A stretch of DNA of 64,000 nucleotides from contig OY782679.1 of NCBI GenBank assembly GCA_963678055.1, positions 2,542,001 through 2,606,000 of the forward strand, written 5' to 3'. The notes below the pieces were generated by a model. It ran no database searches. It saw only the letters and a list, made by a program, of their open reading frames with translations, and was not told where the DNA came from. Within the stretch, counting starts at the first letter, position 1. Each line of letters starts with the position of its first letter. Made by a program: the position numbers and the translations under genes. Source of the stretch: CAXXOK01 sp963678055. Lineage in GTDB: Bacteria > Bacillota > Clostridia > Christensenellales > Aristaeellaceae. This document shows, in pieces, positions 34,827 to 44,609 of this stretch.

Positions 34827-36620
34827 TTATTTGAACAGTGGACCATAGGCGGCGCAGGCGCGGTAATCGGCACCCTCCGGGTCCATACCGAATGCGTTCC
34901 ATGCGGCGGGACGGAAAATATCTGCCTCCGGCACATTGTGCATGCTCACTGGGATGCGCAACATGCTGCACAGGGTAATCAGGTCCGCGCCGATGTGGCC
35001 GTAGCTAATTGCGCCGTGGTTGGCGCCCCAGGCGCGCATGACGGTGTATGCGGATGTAAAATGCCCCTGCCCGGTCACCCTGGGGGCAAACCAGGTGCAC
35101 GGCCAGGTGTAATCCGTACGCTTCCACAGCGCATCGGATACTGCATCCGGCAGTTGCACGGTGTACCCTTCGGCAATCTGTACCACGGGGCCAATGCCCT
35201 TGACCAGGTTTAGGCGCATCATGGTCACAGGCATTTCTGCCTTGGTTTCAAAGCGGCTGGAGTAGCCACCGCCCCGGAAATACCCCTGATCGGCGGCGCA
35301 CCAGCTGGTGGCGGACAGCATCGCGTCGATATCCTGCTGGTTGACCTCGTACCAGGGCTTGATACAGGGCTTGCCCGCCGCATCGGTGGATACACCGCTG
35401 GCATCCAGGCAGGATGCCCCGGAGTTAATCAGGTGAATCATGCCGCCGGAGGCAAGCGCTTTGCCCGTCAAATCAAAGCCTGTTGCTTTTTTCACGGCTT
35501 CGGGGCTCCAATAGGTGCGTACATCGGAAAAGATCTGCGGCGTGTGGGTCAGCAGCTTACCAAACAACATTCCAAGGCCGTTGAGTACATCGTTTTCCGT
35601 TGCCAGAATGTACGGCTCCCGCGCGCCGTTCCAGTCAAACGAGGTGTTGAGCAGTGCTTCGGGGAAATCGCAGTTGGGGTAGAAGTCCGTCCACTGCCGC
35701 TGGCCTTGAAAGCCCGCGCAGATGGCGTTGTGGCCAAGGCGTTCCTCCTCGCAGCCCGCGGGCAGCTTGGGATTTCCGGCCATCAAATCCTTGATGATGC
35801 ACATCATTTTTACGACGAACTCCCAGTCCTCGTCCTTTTGCGCTCTGGACTTTTGTACCGCTTCGGGGTTTTTGTCAAAGCCCTCTTTGCAGTGCTGCTT
35901 CGTCCACGCCATGGCGCGGTCAAACTCCGCCTGGTCGTAAATGTTTTCCGTCATGCGGCGGATGACCTCGACCATGTCCACGCTCTCCACACGCATACCC
36001 AGGTATTCTTCCATAAAGGCCGGATCAATGATTGAGCCGCCGATACCCATACACACCGAGCCGATTTGCAGATAGCTTTTTCCGCGCATGGCCGCCGCCG
36101 CGATGGCCGCGCGCGCAAAGCGCAAGAGCATCTCCCGCACATCATCGGGGATGTCGGTATCGGACGCATCCTGCACGTCCCGGCCGTAGATGCCAAAGGC
36201 AGGCAGCCCCTTTTGCGCATGGGTCGCCAGCACGCTGGCCAGGTACACCGCGCCGGGGCGCTCTGTGCCGTTAAAGCCCCACACGGCCTTGATGGTCATG
36301 GGGTCGGCATCCATGGTCTCGGCCCCGTAGCACCAGCACGGCGTGACCGTGATGGTAATATCCACACCCAGGGACTTGAACTTCTCCTGGCAGGCCGCAG
36401 CCTCCGGCACGCGGCCGATGGTGCTATCGGCAATCACCACCTGCACAGGGCTGCCGTCCGGGTAGCGTAAATTGTCGCTGATTAGATCAGCGGCGGCCTT
36501 GGCCATGTTCATTGTCTGGGTTTCAAGGCTCCCGCGCACATCCAGGCTGCCGCGCCGCGCATCAATTGCGGGCCGGATGCCGATGACAGGATACCCGCCT
36601 ACAAATCGCGTATCACTCAT
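34827..36620 (-). CDS. fucI: L-fucose isomerase
   Basis: 597 residues, typical length, from the ATG at 36620 (GTGGGGA upstream). Family marks: IGIRPAIDARRGSLDVRGSLE at the N-terminus, TPCWCYGAETMD, KSYLQIGSVCMGIGGSIIDP, EERLGHNAICAGFQGQRQWTD and PVSMHNVPEADIFRPAAWNAFGMDPEGADYR. Converts L-fucose to L-fuculose and often D-arabinose to D-ribulose. No fuculokinase or aldolase gene is in the window, so the pathway is completed elsewhere. Divergent from the AraC regulator. Its -10 (TATACT, minus strand 36655-36660) lacks a good -35, as in activator-dependent promoters. Confidence 0.95.
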   Translation of the reverse strand: MSDTRFVGGYPVIGIRPAIDARRGSLDVRGSLETQTMNMAKAAADLISDNLRYPDGSPVQVVIADSTIGRVPEAAACQEKFKSLGVDITITVTPCWCYGAETMDADPMTIKAVWGFNGTERPGAVYLASVLATHAQKGLPAFGIYGRDVQDASDTDIPDDVREMLLRFARAAIAAAAMRGKSYLQIGSVCMGIGGSIIDPAFMEEYLGMRVESVDMVEVIRRMTENIYDQAEFDRAMAWTKQHCKEGFDKNPEAVQKSRAQKDEDWEFVVKMMCIIKDLMAGNPKLPAGCEEERLGHNAICAGFQGQRQWTDFYPNCDFPEALLNTSFDWNGAREPYILATENDVLNGLGMLFGKLLTHTPQIFSDVRTYWSPEAVKKATGFDLTGKALASGGMIHLINSGASCLDASGVSTDAAGKPCIKPWYEVNQQDIDAMLSATSWCAADQGYFRGGGYSSRFETKAEMPVTMMRLNLVKGIGPVVQIAEGYTVQLPDAVSDALWKRTDYTWPCTWFAPRVTGQGHFTSAYTVMRAWGANHGAISYGHIGADLITLCSMLRIPVSMHNVPEADIFRPAAWNAFGMDPEGADYRACAAYGPLFK

Positions 36621-36638
36621 AGCAATCCCCACTTTATT

Positions 36639-36702
36639 GTTTTATCGTAATAACAGTATAGTGCTTTACAGGCGGTTTTTTCTTGTGATATAGTAATAAA
36701 AC
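36639..36702. promoter_or_regulatory. Inverted half-sites in the fucI/araC-type divergent region
   Basis: GTTTTAT (36639-36645) and its complement ATAAAAC (36696-36702) flank the divergent promoters, with partly matching flanks (TCGTAAT versus TAGTA). They may be AraC-family half-sites. Confidence 0.4.
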
Positions 36703-36712
36703 CTAGTAGAAT
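36683..36712 (+). promoter_or_regulatory. Promoter of the AraC-GH31 operon
   Basis: TTGTGA, 18 bases, TAGAAT, with the ATG 20 bases beyond; the leader is very short. Confidence 0.6.
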
Positions 36713-36731
36713 ATTCACTTATTGGAGTCCT

Positions 36732-37592
36732 ATGAAGTATTTAGAGAAACGGGAGAGCCGCGTACACGGAACCTTTGGGTTCCCCTTTGGGTATTACCAC
36801 ATCACGCCCGGCCATCCGCGCTATATGATGGTGGACCACTGGCACCCGGAATATGAGATTATCCGGGTACAGGAGGGCACGCTGCAGTTCAAGCTCAACG
36901 GACACGAGTACACCGGGCACGCCGGTGACTATTTCATCGTGCAGGATGGCGCACTGCACGGCGGCATTCCCCAGCACGGCTATTACGACTGCGTTGTGTT
37001 CAGCTTACTGTCCATCGCCCAGCTGAACCCCCTGTGCGCCAAACTGTTACAACCGGTATTGTATGGCCAGCTGCAGTTTACAGAGCATATTGAAAGCCCC
37101 TCACAGCGCCTCTCACAGGCGGGCGATGCGCTGTTTGCGGCCATGGCCTCGGACGCAGAAACCGCACCCTTCTTTACCTTGGGCGCGATGCTTACCTTCA
37201 TCGGTGCGCTGCTGGACGGCCATACCGTGCCCCGCGCCAGCAAGCCACAGGCCGCCGAGCTGCGCCGCCTGGCCCGCATTAAGGATGTACTCAGTCTGAT
37301 TCGTAATCACTATCACGAGGAGATCACGCTGGATACCATGGCTGCCAGTGCACACATGAACAAGCGCTATTTTTGCCGCTACTTTCGCGAGATGATGGGT
37401 AAAACGCCCATCCAGTACTTAAACTATTACCGTATCGAGTGCGCCTGCGAGCTGCTGACCACCTCGGAGAGAACCGTGTCCGAAGTGGCCCTAGCCTGCG
37501 GTTTTAACAATATCTCCTATTTTATCCGCGTGTTCGGCCTGCACAAAGGCATTACGCCAAGCCTGTTTGCCCGGCAGATACCGCGAACCTGA
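36732..37592 (+). CDS. AraC-family regulator of the glycan locus
   Basis: 286 residues: N-terminal cupin sensor (HWHPEYEIIRVQEGTLQFKLNGHEYTGHAGDYFIVQDGALHGG) and C-terminal double HTH from about residue 190 (ITLDTMAASAHMNKRYFCRYFREMMGKTPIQYLNYYRIECACELL, VSEVALACGFNNISYFIRVFGLHKGITPSLF). Divergent from fucI and 15 bases before GH31, so it probably activates both in response to a sugar. Confidence 0.92.
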   Translation: MKYLEKRESRVHGTFGFPFGYYHITPGHPRYMMVDHWHPEYEIIRVQEGTLQFKLNGHEYTGHAGDYFIVQDGALHGGIPQHGYYDCVVFSLLSIAQLNPLCAKLLQPVLYGQLQFTEHIESPSQRLSQAGDALFAAMASDAETAPFFTLGAMLTFIGALLDGHTVPRASKPQAAELRRLARIKDVLSLIRNHYHEEITLDTMAASAHMNKRYFCRYFREMMGKTPIQYLNYYRIECACELLTTSERTVSEVALACGFNNISYFIRVFGLHKGITPSLFARQIPRT

Positions 37593-37607
37593 AACGAGGG
37601 AGCCAAA

Positions 37608-39872
37608 ATGAAATTTACGGACGGATTCTGGTTGACCAAGCCCGGCATAGAACTTTTCAACTGCGCGCAGGTACAGGACGCACACTGGGATGGGGATGCC
37701 TACGCCGTGTATTGCTCCGTGATGCCCATCAGCCACCGCGGCATGACCCTGACCGGCCCCATGATCACCCTGCGCTTTACCGCCCCGCGCAAGGGCATCA
37801 TCGCGGTGAAAGCAAGCCATTTCGAGGGCATCCAGCGCAATGCGCCGGCATTCGCTCTGGAACCCGATGGCCAAGCCATTGCCGTGCAAGAGGACGGCGA
37901 CACGATTACCCTGACATCAGGGTCGGTTAGCGCCGTCATCACCCGGCAGCAGTTCAGCCTGCGGTTTTATGAGGACGGACGAGAGCTGACCGGTGTTGGC
38001 AGCCGCCACCTGGGCTGCGCCAAAACGCCGGATGGATGGTACATGCGTGCCAAGCTCGACGTGGATGTCGGCGAGACCCTGTACGGCCTGGGCGAACGCT
38101 TTACCCCGTTTGTTAAAAACGGCCAGACTGTGGATATCTGGCAGGAAGACGGCGGAACTTCTTCCGATCTGGCCTACAAAAACATTCCATTCTACCTGAC
38201 CAACAAAGGCTACGGCGTGTTTGTCAACTCCACCGATAAGGTTAGTTTCGAGCTTTGTACCGAGGCGGTGGAAAGTGCGCAGGTTTCGCTGCCTGGTCAC
38301 AGCTTGGAACTGATGATCATCGGCGGGGGCAATATGAAAGCCGTGCTATCGCGCTACACAGCGCTTACAGGCCGCCCAGCGCTGCCCCCGGCGTGGAGCT
38401 TTGGACTGTGGCTGACGACCTCGTTCACGCCTGACTACAACGAAGGAACCATCCACAGCTTTGTGGATGGTATGGCCGCGCGGGGCATTCCCCTGCATGT
38501 GTTCCACTTTGATTGCTTCTGGATGAAGGCCTACGAGTGGTGCAACTTTGCTTGGGACAAGCAGGCCTTCCCCAGTCCCGAGGCTATGCTGCAACGGCTG
38601 CATGACAAGGGCCTTAAAACCTGCGTATGGATTAACCCGTACATCGGGCAGAAATCCCCGCTGTTTCAGGAAGGGCGCGACAAAGGCTATTTCCTGAAAC
38701 GTGAAAATGGCGATGTGTGGCAGTGGGATATGTGGCAGGCCGGCATGGCGATTGTCGACTTTACCAACCCCGATGCGCAGGTCTGGTACCAAAGCAAGCT
38801 CAAAGCGCTGCTGGATATGGGCGTGGACAGCTTCAAGACCGATTTCGGCGAGCGCATTCCGACCGATTGCAGGTATTTTGACGGCAGCGATCCCGTGCTG
38901 ATGCACAACTACTATACCCAGCTGTATAACAAGACCGTGTTTGATTTGCTGGTGCGCGAGCGTGGCGCGGGCGAAGCCTGCTTGTTCGCCCGCAGCGCGA
39001 CCACAGGCGGCCAGCAATACCCCGTGCACTGGGGCGGTGACAGCTCCTCCACCTATGTAAGCATGGCCGAATCCCTACGCGGGGGACTTTCCCTGTGCAT
39101 GAGCGGCTTTGCATTCTGGAGTCACGATATTTCCGGCTTTGAGGACACCGCAACCGAGGACGTATACGTTCGCTGGGCGCAGTTTGGGCTGCTTTCCAGT
39201 CATTCGCGGCTGCACGGCTCGACCAGCTACCGCGTGCCGTGGCTGTTTGGCGAGCATGCGGTGAAAGCCGTGAAGGACTTCACACAGCTGAAGTGCCGCC
39301 TGATGCCCTATCTGTTTGCCGCTTCCGTGCAGGCCCATAATACCGGCACCCCCGTCATGCGTGCCATGGCGATGGAGTTTTTCGGTGATCCGGCCTGCGA
39401 TGCGCTGGACCGCCAGTACATGCTGGGCGACAGCCTGTTGGTTGCTCCGGTATTTCGCAAGGACGGCCAAGTGGACTACTACCTGCCCGATGGTACCTGG
39501 ACACACCTTCTCACCGGCGAGATGAAGCAGGGTGGTGCCTGGCAGCGTGAGACGTACGACTTATCCAGCCTGCCACTGTTTGTGCGCGGCAACAGCATAC
39601 TGCCGCTGGGCCAAAGCGAGACGCAGGTAGACTATGACTATGTGAACGGACTGGAACTGCACCTGTATCACCCCGCAGAAGACACGCCCGCACAGCTGGA
39701 ACTGTATAACAGCAAGGGCAAACACGCCCTGTCCGTACACATGCGCAAGCACAGCGGTCAAGTCACTCTGCAAGTGGATGGTCGCCACAGCGGAATCACC
39801 GTACTGCTGCACAGCGCAATAGAAACCCGCGCAGTACTAAGCCCCGGCAAGACCGCATTGACCCTGCCCTGA
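37608..39872 (+). CDS. yicI: GH31 alpha-xylosidase (YicI-like)
   Basis: 754 residues, no signal peptide, GAGGGAG upstream. N-terminal beta-sandwich, GH31 barrel and C-terminal sheets. Catalytic nucleophile D412 in SFKTDFGER and acid/base D478 in HWGGDSSSTY; the 66-residue spacing equals that between D416 and D482 of E. coli YicI. The loop WMKAYEWCNFAWDKQAFPSPEAM and LFARSATTGGQQYPVHWGGD also fit alpha-xylosidases. It should remove terminal alpha-xylose from oligosaccharides such as those from xyloglucan. Same operon as the AraC gene. Confidence 0.92.
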   Translation: MKFTDGFWLTKPGIELFNCAQVQDAHWDGDAYAVYCSVMPISHRGMTLTGPMITLRFTAPRKGIIAVKASHFEGIQRNAPAFALEPDGQAIAVQEDGDTITLTSGSVSAVITRQQFSLRFYEDGRELTGVGSRHLGCAKTPDGWYMRAKLDVDVGETLYGLGERFTPFVKNGQTVDIWQEDGGTSSDLAYKNIPFYLTNKGYGVFVNSTDKVSFELCTEAVESAQVSLPGHSLELMIIGGGNMKAVLSRYTALTGRPALPPAWSFGLWLTTSFTPDYNEGTIHSFVDGMAARGIPLHVFHFDCFWMKAYEWCNFAWDKQAFPSPEAMLQRLHDKGLKTCVWINPYIGQKSPLFQEGRDKGYFLKRENGDVWQWDMWQAGMAIVDFTNPDAQVWYQSKLKALLDMGVDSFKTDFGERIPTDCRYFDGSDPVLMHNYYTQLYNKTVFDLLVRERGAGEACLFARSATTGGQQYPVHWGGDSSSTYVSMAESLRGGLSLCMSGFAFWSHDISGFEDTATEDVYVRWAQFGLLSSHSRLHGSTSYRVPWLFGEHAVKAVKDFTQLKCRLMPYLFAASVQAHNTGTPVMRAMAMEFFGDPACDALDRQYMLGDSLLVAPVFRKDGQVDYYLPDGTWTHLLTGEMKQGGAWQRETYDLSSLPLFVRGNSILPLGQSETQVDYDYVNGLELHLYHPAEDTPAQLELYNSKGKHALSVHMRKHSGQVTLQVDGRHSGITVLLHSAIETRAVLSPGKTALTLP

Positions 39873-39905
39873 CAGGGTAACGGCCAGTCGTTCCATGTAT
39901 CCGCA

Positions 39906-39947
39906 AACCCTGCAAAGTCCCTGTAGGTAAGCGTCTGCGGGGTTTTT
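39906..39947 (+). terminator. Terminator of GH31
   Basis: Imperfect stem (AACCCTGCA against TGCGGGGTT) with a long loop and TTTTT. Confidence 0.55.
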
Positions 39948-39948
39948 G

Positions 39949-39977
39949 TTGTTGTTTATTGGAAGTTGTAGTATGAT
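39949..39977 (+). promoter_or_regulatory. Promoter of the GGDEF-EAL gene
   Basis: TTGTTG, 17 bases, TATGAT, about 110 bases before the start codon. Confidence 0.5.
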
Positions 39978-40088
39978 AATCGTATACAAATGTAAAATGA
40001 TACAGTGTTATCACAGCTTTCCGCTGTCATCCTCCACCATATACCCGTACCCACGCAGCCCGGTAGGACACACAAAGGAGGCGAACCG

Positions 40089-42458
40089 ATGGTTAAATCG
40101 CCGGTCCGGTTCATCCTGATTGTTGTACTTGCGTTTATTACCTATTCCGTTACGGCCGTGCTTCATCTGCATTTTTGGGCAGAGCTGATTGCACCCATCT
40201 GCGGTTTTTTGGCGGCGGCATTGATTTTTCATGCGATTTTCAGCTCCAAGAACACCGCATTTCGCATCAATTTCATTCTGGCCGGGGTCGCCGTTTTATG
40301 CTGGGCGCTTGCCGATACGCTTCGGTTTATTTTTTCCTATATTCTGGACATCAATCCCCATACGAACTTTTTTGTGACTGCGCTGTATTTTTGCACCAAT
40401 GGTTTCCTGCTGGTCTCCACGCTGCTGTATGCCTATAACCGGCTGCACAAGTGGGACACGGTACAGCTGGTGCTGGACGGTACGGTGTATTCCTTCTCCA
40501 TTCTGTGGCTGATCTGGTCACTGCTGTATCAAAAAAGTTTGGACAAGGTTTCGGCGCTGCTGGACTTCAGCGTTTTGAACACGCTATCCATCGGGACTGA
40601 TGCGTTTTTAATCGTCGTAATCGGGATCTGGTACCTGTCTATCCGCAGGGGCAGCGTGCCGCTGTTCCTGCGGTTGCTGATCGGCGGCGTGTTTTTATAT
40701 GCTTTGGTCGACCTTGTGTATTTCCACCTGTACACCAACGACCTGTATCTTCCCGATTCGTTCCTGGATATCACCTATCTGGCTGCGCTGGTCTGGATTG
40801 CCATATCTATCAAGCTGTACTACATCCGCTACCCGGCTGCCTACGCCAGCAATACAACCAACGCCAACATCGGCAGTCAGCACAAAGGGTTCATTTTGCT
40901 GTTTTTCCCCCTCCTCATCCTCTTGCTGGGCACCATTACCGCCAGTGATATTGTCGTTTATTCCTTGGCGATCTTGTTTCACGAGGGCGCAACCAGCTAT
41001 ATTCATAAATCCATTACCGATAAACAGCGGCTCAACCAGGAAATGGACACCAACAAAAAGCTGGAAACCCTGGTGTCCGAGAAAGCCGAAGACTTGAAAA
41101 CCCTTAACGCAGCCCTGCTGGAGCGCAACGACGACCTGAAATATGCCCTTGAGCACGATTCGCTGACCAAGCTGTACAACCGCAACTATTTTTTGGAGAA
41201 ACTCGACGATGCCATTCACTCTGCCACCGGCAAGCATCGCGTATCGCTGCTGCTGTGGAATGTGGACAACCTCAAAGGCATTAACGATACCTACAGCCAC
41301 ACCATTGGCGACCAGGTGCTGATCACCGTTGCCAACCGCATGCGAGAGCTGTTCCATGGCAGCGATGTACTGGCGCGCATCGGCGGGGACGAGTTCGGTT
41401 ATTTTCTGGAGGGCACACACCAGCTGGATGCTATCATGGCTATTGCTAAGCAGATTGTCGATACCTGCAGCCTGCCTTTTCAGATAGATGAATATTCCTT
41501 TTCTATTACGGTCGGTGTCGGCATTTCCATTTACCCCGAATGCGCAACCGACAGAAGCACCTTGCTGCGCAATGCCGATATCGCCATGCACTATGCCAAA
41601 GAAACCAAAAAGGATACCCACATCGCCACCTACAGCGATATCGGCAACGCCATGAACCGTAAACATCAGATCGCCAGTTTTCTAAAAACTGTTGACTACA
41701 ATCAAGACCTGCACCTGCACTTCCAGCCGCAGTTCCGCCTGCACGATCGCGCGCTTATCGGCATGGAAGCCCTGCTCCGCTGGGAATGCCCCGGCATTGG
41801 GCCGGTGTCCCCCGCTGAGTTTATCCCCATCGCCGAGGAGGAAAACCTGATTATCCCCATCGGCAACTGGGTCATTGAAAACGCGGTCGGGCAGATTGCT
41901 GCCTGGAACCGCAGGTATCACACCAACCTGCGCATGGGTATCAACTTTTCCCCCAAGCAGTTTGACCAGGCTTCCACGTTTGATGTGCTGGACGAAGTCA
42001 CCAAGCGCCATCACGCAAAATTTGAGTGGATTGATATCGAAATCACGGAAAACGTTGCGCTGGATAACGAAGTCAGCGCCGGGATTATCAAGAAGTATTT
42101 CAAAAACAAGAAGATGACGGTATCCATCGACGATTTTGGTACCGGGTACTCGTCGCTGGGGTACCTGACCATCCAGCTGTTTAACCGGCTTAAAATTGCC
42201 AAACCACTGATTGATGAAATCACGACCGATGAACCCAGCCGCAAAATTGTCAAGTCCATCATTCTGCTGGCCAAATCGCTGGACCTGGAAACCATTGCCG
42301 AGGGCGTGGAAGAAAAGCAGCAATTCGATATCCTGCGTCAACTGGGGTGCGACCAGGTGCAAGGGTACTATGCAGGTCATCCCGTTGCGGCCATTGAATT
42401 TGAAACCACACACCTGAAACACCTGCCCACCGACGTGGATAGCCCGTCTGAACCATAA
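40089..42458 (+). CDS. Membrane GGDEF-EAL protein
   Basis: 789 residues from the ATG at 40089, which has AAAGGAGG upstream; the frame runs open to 40005 without an RBS. About eight to ten membrane helices in the first 310 residues, a short coiled linker, GGDEF with intact RIGGDEF, then EAL with GMEALLRWE, EITENVALD and IDDFGTGYSSLGYL. Both catalytic motifs look intact, so it could make or degrade cyclic di-GMP. The membrane part may be a 7TM-like sensor; ligand unknown. Confidence 0.92.
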   Translation: MVKSPVRFILIVVLAFITYSVTAVLHLHFWAELIAPICGFLAAALIFHAIFSSKNTAFRINFILAGVAVLCWALADTLRFIFSYILDINPHTNFFVTALYFCTNGFLLVSTLLYAYNRLHKWDTVQLVLDGTVYSFSILWLIWSLLYQKSLDKVSALLDFSVLNTLSIGTDAFLIVVIGIWYLSIRRGSVPLFLRLLIGGVFLYALVDLVYFHLYTNDLYLPDSFLDITYLAALVWIAISIKLYYIRYPAAYASNTTNANIGSQHKGFILLFFPLLILLLGTITASDIVVYSLAILFHEGATSYIHKSITDKQRLNQEMDTNKKLETLVSEKAEDLKTLNAALLERNDDLKYALEHDSLTKLYNRNYFLEKLDDAIHSATGKHRVSLLLWNVDNLKGINDTYSHTIGDQVLITVANRMRELFHGSDVLARIGGDEFGYFLEGTHQLDAIMAIAKQIVDTCSLPFQIDEYSFSITVGVGISIYPECATDRSTLLRNADIAMHYAKETKKDTHIATYSDIGNAMNRKHQIASFLKTVDYNQDLHLHFQPQFRLHDRALIGMEALLRWECPGIGPVSPAEFIPIAEEENLIIPIGNWVIENAVGQIAAWNRRYHTNLRMGINFSPKQFDQASTFDVLDEVTKRHHAKFEWIDIEITENVALDNEVSAGIIKKYFKNKKMTVSIDDFGTGYSSLGYLTIQLFNRLKIAKPLIDEITTDEPSRKIVKSIILLAKSLDLETIAEGVEEKQQFDILRQLGCDQVQGYYAGHPVAAIEFETTHLKHLPTDVDSPSEP

Positions 42459-42558
42459 GCAAACCGCAGGGGATGCGTAATTTCCCTTCACATTCCTATT
42501 AACCTATCAGCTACGACCGTCATAAGCGATTCAGCCTTTGCCTGAACAAGGAGATAGC

Positions 42559-43728
42559 ATGCCTGCAACTGAAAGGGTTCCCACGGTCATCCGCGGTGCT
42601 GCCGTTATATTACCGGATGGTATACAGCGCTGCGATATCGGCATGCGCAACGGAATCATCGACTATATCGGGGACGCGCCACCTGCATATGAAACCGAGA
42701 TTTATGCCGGCGACTGCACAGTTATTCCCGGGATGCTCGACATTCACACCCACGGGGCCGTTGGGGTGGACGCAAATACCGCCACAAGCAGCCAGCTGCA
42801 AACCTTATCGGAATTTTTTGCATCCGAAGGGGTTACGGGGTTCATGCCAACCATCGTGTGTGATGCCGAAGTCAAGCTGCTGGACGCCATACGTCGGATT
42901 GCACAGGCACGCTCGCAAGGAAGCGGCGGGGCGATCCTCGGCTGCCATATGGAAGGCCCTTTCCTGTCACCGGCGTACCGCGGGTCTATTCCGCGCAAGC
43001 ATATGGAAGATGCCGACACGGCCATGGTGGCACGGTTCTTAGATGCCGCCGATAGCATGCCCCTGCGCATGACCGTATCCCCCGAAACTGCCGGTGTGGA
43101 AGCGATGCTTCCCTATATCGTTTCCCAAGGCATCCGGGTTGGGCTAGGGCACTCCGGCGCAGAATACGAACTTGCCATGAACTGCCTGCGCCTTGGCGCG
43201 GACAGCTTTATACACGCCATGAACGCCATGGCACCGCTGGACAGGCACGAGCCCGGCATGATCGGCGCTGCACTGGAAAGCGATGCCTACGCCGAGTTTA
43301 TTTGCGACGGCCTGCACCTGCACCCTGCCATTGTGCGGCTGATGCTCAAAGCCAAAGGCCTGAACAAATTGGTAGCGGTGTCCGATTCCATGATGGCCAC
43401 AGGGCTTGGCGACGGCACGTTTAACCTGGGCAGTACCCGGGTTGTGGTGCGCGATGGCGACGCAATGCTATCCAGCGGCCGTACCCGCGCCGGCAGCACG
43501 CTAACCCTGCGCAAAGCGCTGATCAATTTCATGCACTATACCGGCTTGCAGCTGGATCAGGCCATACTGCCGATGACGCTAAACCCGGCCAAACTGCTGG
43601 GGCTGGAGAACCACAAAGGCAGCATTGCCGTCGGCATGGATGCCGATCTGGCGGTACTGGACACCCACCTGAACGTACGTTATACCTTTGCCAGGCAAGC
43701 GCTGGTGTTTCAGCACAGGGATGCCTGA
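42559..43728 (+). CDS. nagA: N-acetylglucosamine-6-phosphate deacetylase
   Basis: 389 residues from the ATG at 42559 (AAGGAG upstream). Amidohydrolase fold: metal site HTHGAVGVD, CHMEGPFLSPAYRG, VGLGHSGAEY, HAMNAMAPLDRHEPGMIGA, DGLHLHP and VSDSMMATG. Removes the acetyl group from GlcNAc-6-P in amino-sugar use and cell-wall recycling. It stands alone; nagB and a GlcNAc transporter are not in the window. Confidence 0.94.
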   Translation: MPATERVPTVIRGAAVILPDGIQRCDIGMRNGIIDYIGDAPPAYETEIYAGDCTVIPGMLDIHTHGAVGVDANTATSSQLQTLSEFFASEGVTGFMPTIVCDAEVKLLDAIRRIAQARSQGSGGAILGCHMEGPFLSPAYRGSIPRKHMEDADTAMVARFLDAADSMPLRMTVSPETAGVEAMLPYIVSQGIRVGLGHSGAEYELAMNCLRLGADSFIHAMNAMAPLDRHEPGMIGAALESDAYAEFICDGLHLHPAIVRLMLKAKGLNKLVAVSDSMMATGLGDGTFNLGSTRVVVRDGDAMLSSGRTRAGSTLTLRKALINFMHYTGLQLDQAILPMTLNPAKLLGLENHKGSIAVGMDADLAVLDTHLNVRYTFARQALVFQHRDA

Positions 43729-43738
43729 TGGCCTTTAA

Positions 43739-43771
43739 CACAACAAACCCGCCTTTGGGCGGGTTTGTTGT
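43739..43771. terminator. Terminator between nagA and the second DUF454 gene
   Basis: ACAACAAACCCGCC TTT GGGCGGGTTTGTTGT, perfect 14-bp stem between convergent genes. Confidence 0.88.
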
Positions 43772-43788
43772 CTTTGTCATGCGTGCCC

Positions 43789-44217
43789 CTACAACTGAGT
43801 GGGGTCTTCTCTTTCGGCAGGGTCCGGCATATGGTCCGCGTTTCCCTGCGCCGCTTTGGGCATGGTTTTCAGCATCAGCAAATGTACACTGACCCCAACG
43901 CCCACCAGCACCAGCACCCAGCGCACCGCAGGCACTGCCACGAGTATAAACGAAACCGCAAGCGATGCCCACAGCCCGATCAGCGAAATGATTCTGGCAC
44001 GGGAAGAAATGGCGCGGTACTCCATATAATTGTGGATATAGCTTCCAAACAATCGGTGGTTCATCAGCCAGGCATGCATGCGCTCAGAGCTGCGCAGGTA
44101 GCAATAGGCTGTCAAAAGCAGAAACGGTGTCGTTGGCAGCACAGGAACAAGCATACCCACAATCCCCAGCCCCAGCGACAGGGTTCCCCCGATGAGCAGC
44201 AGGCGTTTTTTCAGCAC
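43789..44217 (-). CDS. DUF454 (YbaN-family) membrane protein, second copy
   Basis: 142 residues from a GTG at 44217 with GGGGAGAG upstream. Same pattern as the first copy (GIVGMLVPVLPTTPFLLLTAYCYLRSSERMHAWLMNHRLFGSYI), then two more helices and a charged tail. Unlike the first copy it is not linked to transporters and no DtxR-like box is seen near it. Function unknown. Confidence 0.88.
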   Translation of the reverse strand: MLKKRLLLIGGTLSLGLGIVGMLVPVLPTTPFLLLTAYCYLRSSERMHAWLMNHRLFGSYIHNYMEYRAISSRARIISLIGLWASLAVSFILVAVPAVRWVLVLVGVGVSVHLLMLKTMPKAAQGNADHMPDPAEREDPTQL

Positions 44218-44308
44218 GTAGTTCTCTCCCCGGCACGTTCTTGGGCATCGCAGCACCAGTTGCATTGCGGCTCTAACAGTATCACTTCCCTGCTTCGTTA
44301 AGTTTTCC

Positions 44309-44337
44309 TTGTCAATGCGGCGTATTTTTGCTATAAT
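44309..44337 (+). promoter_or_regulatory. Promoter of tRNA-Leu (CAA)
   Basis: TTGTCA, 17 bases, TATAAT, ending 10 bases before the tRNA. Confidence 0.8.
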
Positions 44338-44347
44338 CGCGTCTGTA

Positions 44348-44433
44348 GCCGGCGTGTCGGAATGGCAGACGAGGAAGACTCAAAATCTTTTGTGAGCAAT
44401 CACGTGTGGGTTCAAGTCCCTCCGCCGGCACCA
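44348..44433 (+). tRNA. tRNA-Leu (CAA)
   Basis: 86 bases with a long variable arm, acceptor GCCGGCG/CGCCGGC, anticodon CAA in ACTCAAAAT, encoded CCA. Confidence 0.95.
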
Positions 44434-44437
44434 ACCC

Positions 44438-44470
44438 AAAGACCGCTGTTTTCGCAGCGGTCTTTCTTTT
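44438..44470 (+). terminator. Terminator of tRNA-Leu
   Basis: AAAGACCGCTG TTTTCG CAGCGGTCTTT followed by CTTTT. Confidence 0.88.
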
Positions 44471-44609
44471 CTAAGTAAAACAATCGTGGTATCCTATCAA
44501 TAGCTCCACTTAAAGATAAGAACAGCAGAGCAAATATCCCCAAAGGACCGCATTCCAGGTCAAGAATCATATCCTTGTTTGCGCTACGATAGCTGCGAGA
44601 GGTGAGACA

